Shown here piece after piece: positions 32,534 to 34,736 of a stretch of 34,736 bases of DNA (position 1 is its first letter; every line of letters begins with the position of its first letter). The stretch covers positions 1-34,736 of the forward strand of contig CAJCID010000051.1 of the NCBI GenBank assembly GCA_903970305.1, read 5' to 3'. The stretch is from Rhodospirillales bacterium (lineage in GTDB: Bacteria > Pseudomonadota > Gammaproteobacteria > Burkholderiales > Burkholderiaceae_D). Both the position numbers and the translations under genes were made by a program. The notes below the pieces were generated by a model. It was not told the origin of the DNA and did no database searches. It was given only the letters and a program-made list of their open reading frames with translations.

Positions 32534-34736
32534 CTAGAACTTGTACTCGGCGTGCACGCTGGCAAATCGGCCCGTGGCGTCATACAAGGTGATATCGAAC
32601 GGGGAATTGGTCGGATCCCAAGGCGGGTGACGATTCAACAGATTCACGATGGCTCCATAAAAGCGCCAATGCTTGATACCGCGATATTCTCCATACAGAT
32701 CGTAGGTGAGAAATGAACCCACGTTTTGTCCGGCCGCCGAGCCCGCGACCGAGCCATTGCCGCAACCGAAGTTCTGGCAGATGACCTCGGTGTAGCCGGA
32801 GTTGTAGTTTGCCCCAAGACGCGCCACCCAGTTGGCATTTTCCCACGTCGCGCTGGCGCTTTCACGGATGCGGGGCACGGGGCCCCCTCCCCCGATCGGC
32901 GAGAAGTAGAGCCAGCCGTCTGTTCCCGCATAGTTGGTGAGCGGTCCGCCCTGGATCGAGTTGACCGCCATCCGGTCCACATAGGTGCCATTCAGATCAA
33001 AGGTCAGCTTCTGATCCTCTGGCAGATGCACCACGTACTGCGCGTCGTAGTCAATGCCGTTCGTCTCGATGTCGTACAGATTCTCATAAGGAATCACCAC
33101 GTACTCCAGATAGCCCCCGGCGCTGCGGAAGATCTGGCCCGGGAAAGCGCCCGGATCGTCGACGATGTTCTGCGGTGTCGTCTGGCTGGCGATGGCGTTA
33201 CGGACCCTGATCTCGTAATAATCCGCCGAGACGCTGAAATCGTGGATGGGCGAAAAGACGAAACCCAGATCGATATTGGTCGACTTCTCGGGCTTGAGGT
33301 CCGGGTTCGCCCTAGTCACATCGGCGATCGTAATCGAAGGCCGACCAAGGGGATCGAGCGGATCAAAGATGCCGCCGACGAACGAGATCGAGGACGCATT
33401 ACTGATTTCCGGAAGGGAAGGGGCCCGAAACCCGGCTGTGACCGATCCGCGCAGAACGAGGGAGTCCACGGGTTGCCAGCGCAAGCTCGCTTTCGGACTC
33501 ACATTGTTACCCGCGTCGCTGTAGTACTCCTCGCGCACTGCGAGGTCGCCGTCGAGGTTCTTGATGATTGGAATCGCCAACTCCCCGAAGATCGCGTTCA
33601 CGTCACGCCCGCCGTTGACTGCTGTCGAGCCATAATTCAGGATCTGACCCGACGTGATGAGCTTGTCCGGGACGTCGTCGATCGACTCATGGCGAAACTC
33701 ATAGCCCACCGCGGCCTGGACCGGACCGGCAGGCAGCGAGAAAAGGTCTCCTTCCGTCTTGAGACCCAGGGTCTCGAGCTTACTGACCGAGTTCTGGCTG
33801 AACGCTGTACGCAAGGCGTTGTTGGCCGCAGGAGTGAGCCCCGGATTCAAAAAGTTGAACGAGCCATTGGCGATTTCGGCTTCGAGTGCCGGTACCAGGA
33901 TCGAGTTGTAATTCGTCTGGGTGACATCGTTCTCCGAATACCCCACATTGGCCTGCCAGTCCCAGGTTCCGAGATTGCCCTTCAGCCCGCCGCTTAAGCG
34001 TGCGGTATTGGAGCGCACGATGTAGTCCTGAGGTCCGACCGACTGGAAGCTGTAGATGATGTCCTGGGGCGTTGCACCCGGATTGCTTGGATTGCCGACG
34101 GGCAGGGTGTTGGCGATCGTGCTGACACCGCCCGTCGCCGGATTCAAGGCCACAGCAGTCTGACTGAGCTGGGCTGGTGTACCGGTCACGGTTGTCTGTA
34201 CGTTCGAGAGGAACACGTCTGCGTTCGCCGTCAGGGTGGGAGTCAGCTTGAACGTGCCATTGCCCACCAGTGAAGTGCGCTCGGTGCCCGGGATGTAATC
34301 GGTCAGCGATGCCTGGTTGTAGGCGCAGATCGAGCCCGGCGCCGAGGTCGGGAAATTGGTCAGCGAGACAACCTTCCCGGGCTGGGCCGGCGTGCCACAG
34401 CCCGGAAAGGGTGACTGGACATAGGCCCCGTTGGTATCGCTCACATAGGCGTTTTGCGTCACCCAATTGAAGAATCCGGCTGGATACTGACGGAAGTCTT
34501 CGGTCGCGAGGTAGGGAATCTGTGACCCGAGCACCTCGGAGCGTTTCAGGTAGCTCGCAGCCAGGAGCACGTTCCAGCCATCCTGCTCAAGATTGCCGAA
34601 ACCCATCGTGGCGGTCGCATCGCGAGTGCTTTCGCGGCCATCCGGTCCCTGCCCGTAGCCGACCTCGACGGTGCGCTCCTGGTAGTCGGACTTCAAGACG
34701 ATGTTGACCACACCCGCGATCGCGTCCGAGCCGTAC
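32534..34736 (-). CDS. TonB-dependent outer-membrane receptor, N-terminus beyond the window
   Basis: The visible 733 residues begin inside the plug domain at YGSDAIAGVVNIVLK and end with the beta-barrel signature HAEYKF, whose terminal phenylalanine is needed for outer-membrane insertion. The signal peptide, TonB box and first part of the plug lie past the right edge. TNIDLGFVFSPI and LVLRGSVTAGFRAPSLPEI are typical barrel segments of the same receptor group as the one at 10112-12991. Cysteines occur in pairs in likely surface loops (FPGCGT with SICAY; VICQNFGCG). It converges with the aldolase-like gene. The ligand is unknown. Confidence 0.93.
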   Translation of the reverse strand, partial: YGSDAIAGVVNIVLKSDYQERTVEVGYGQGPDGRESTRDATATMGFGNLEQDGWNVLLAASYLKRSEVLGSQIPYLATEDFRQYPAGFFNWVTQNAYVSDTNGAYVQSPFPGCGTPAQPGKVVSLTNFPTSAPGSICAYNQASLTDYIPGTERTSLVGNGTFKLTPTLTANADVFLSNVQTTVTGTPAQLSQTAVALNPATGGVSTIANTLPVGNPSNPGATPQDIIYSFQSVGPQDYIVRSNTARLSGGLKGNLGTWDWQANVGYSENDVTQTNYNSILVPALEAEIANGSFNFLNPGLTPAANNALRTAFSQNSVSKLETLGLKTEGDLFSLPAGPVQAAVGYEFRHESIDDVPDKLITSGQILNYGSTAVNGGRDVNAIFGELAIPIIKNLDGDLAVREEYYSDAGNNVSPKASLRWQPVDSLVLRGSVTAGFRAPSLPEISNASSISFVGGIFDPLDPLGRPSITIADVTRANPDLKPEKSTNIDLGFVFSPIHDFSVSADYYEIRVRNAIASQTTPQNIVDDPGAFPGQIFRSAGGYLEYVVIPYENLYDIETNGIDYDAQYVVHLPEDQKLTFDLNGTYVDRMAVNSIQGGPLTNYAGTDGWLYFSPIGGGGPVPRIRESASATWENANWVARLGANYNSGYTEVICQNFGCGNGSVAGSAAGQNVGSFLTYDLYGEYRGIKHWRFYGAIVNLLNRHPPWDPTNSPFDITLYDATGRFASVHAEYKF

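Noticed and set aside
1-34736. Mobile elements, CRISPR arrays, toxin-antitoxin pairs or phage genes
   Set aside because: I found no transposase, integrase, regularly spaced repeats, direct-repeat flanks or small paired genes. The gene content is ordinary transport and housekeeping.

Overview
The window reads as a GC-rich chromosomal segment of a Gram-negative bacterium. It carries two TonB-dependent outer-membrane receptors, lipoproteins with lipoboxes, a LysM lytic transglycosylase and FabI, ThyA and FolA of gammaproteobacterial type. A peptide-amidase-like enzyme and an unnamed small secreted protein resemble ones I associate with the Xanthomonadales/Nevskiales/Steroidobacter neighbourhood. 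The class (Gammaproteobacteria) is a fair inference; the order is a guess. I see no tRNA, rRNA, CRISPR array, insertion sequence, integrase or obvious frameshifted gene. All large genes look intact except the last, which runs off the right edge.

Region 1 (1-9.3 kb, plus strand) is a cell-wall and peptide block. It holds mltD, a complete yejABEF-type oligopeptide importer with its own promoter, and an exported amidase with the Ser-cisSer-Lys triad. Region 2 (9.4-20.1 kb, minus strand) holds a small secreted protein of unknown function, a TonB-dependent receptor, and a second, divergent Dpp/Opp-like peptide importer. That importer has a fused double ATPase with a four-cysteine Fe-S-type motif, a DppC-like permease with a long extra N-terminal membrane domain, a DppB-like permease, and a solute-binding lipoprotein with an additional C-terminal transmembrane helix. 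Together regions 1 and 2 could carry peptides or muropeptides from the outer membrane (receptor), through periplasmic trimming (MltD, amidase), to cytoplasmic import (two ABC systems). The co-function is inferred from adjacency.

Region 3 (20.2-28.7 kb): fabI diverges from the second importer across a control region with two strong hairpins and predicted promoters on both strands. fabI converges with a threonine ammonia-lyase gene. A translationally coupled three-gene operon follows (LolD/YbbA-like ATPase, 848-aa FtsX-type permease, AttH/CrtC-like lipocalin protein), apparently starting from a leaderless transcript, and then an MsbA-like ABC exporter. Region 4 (28.8-32.4 kb) carries thyA, a 631-bp non-coding gap, folA, a DUF4337 membrane protein and a D-threonine-aldolase-like enzyme that lacks any in-frame ATG/GTG/TTG at a sensible start. 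Region 5 (32.5 kb to the end) is the C-terminal three quarters of a second TonB-dependent receptor on the minus strand.

The signals that ordinary gene annotation does not explain are: (i) the thyA-folA gap, with a perfect TATAAT box and three perfect 7-bp hairpins, as a candidate small RNA or long structured folA leader; (ii) the hairpins in the fabI/peptide-importer divergent region, one a terminator-like structure inside the importer leader and one a 15-bp-paired palindrome at the fabI transcription start; and (iii) the unusual architecture of the second peptide importer.
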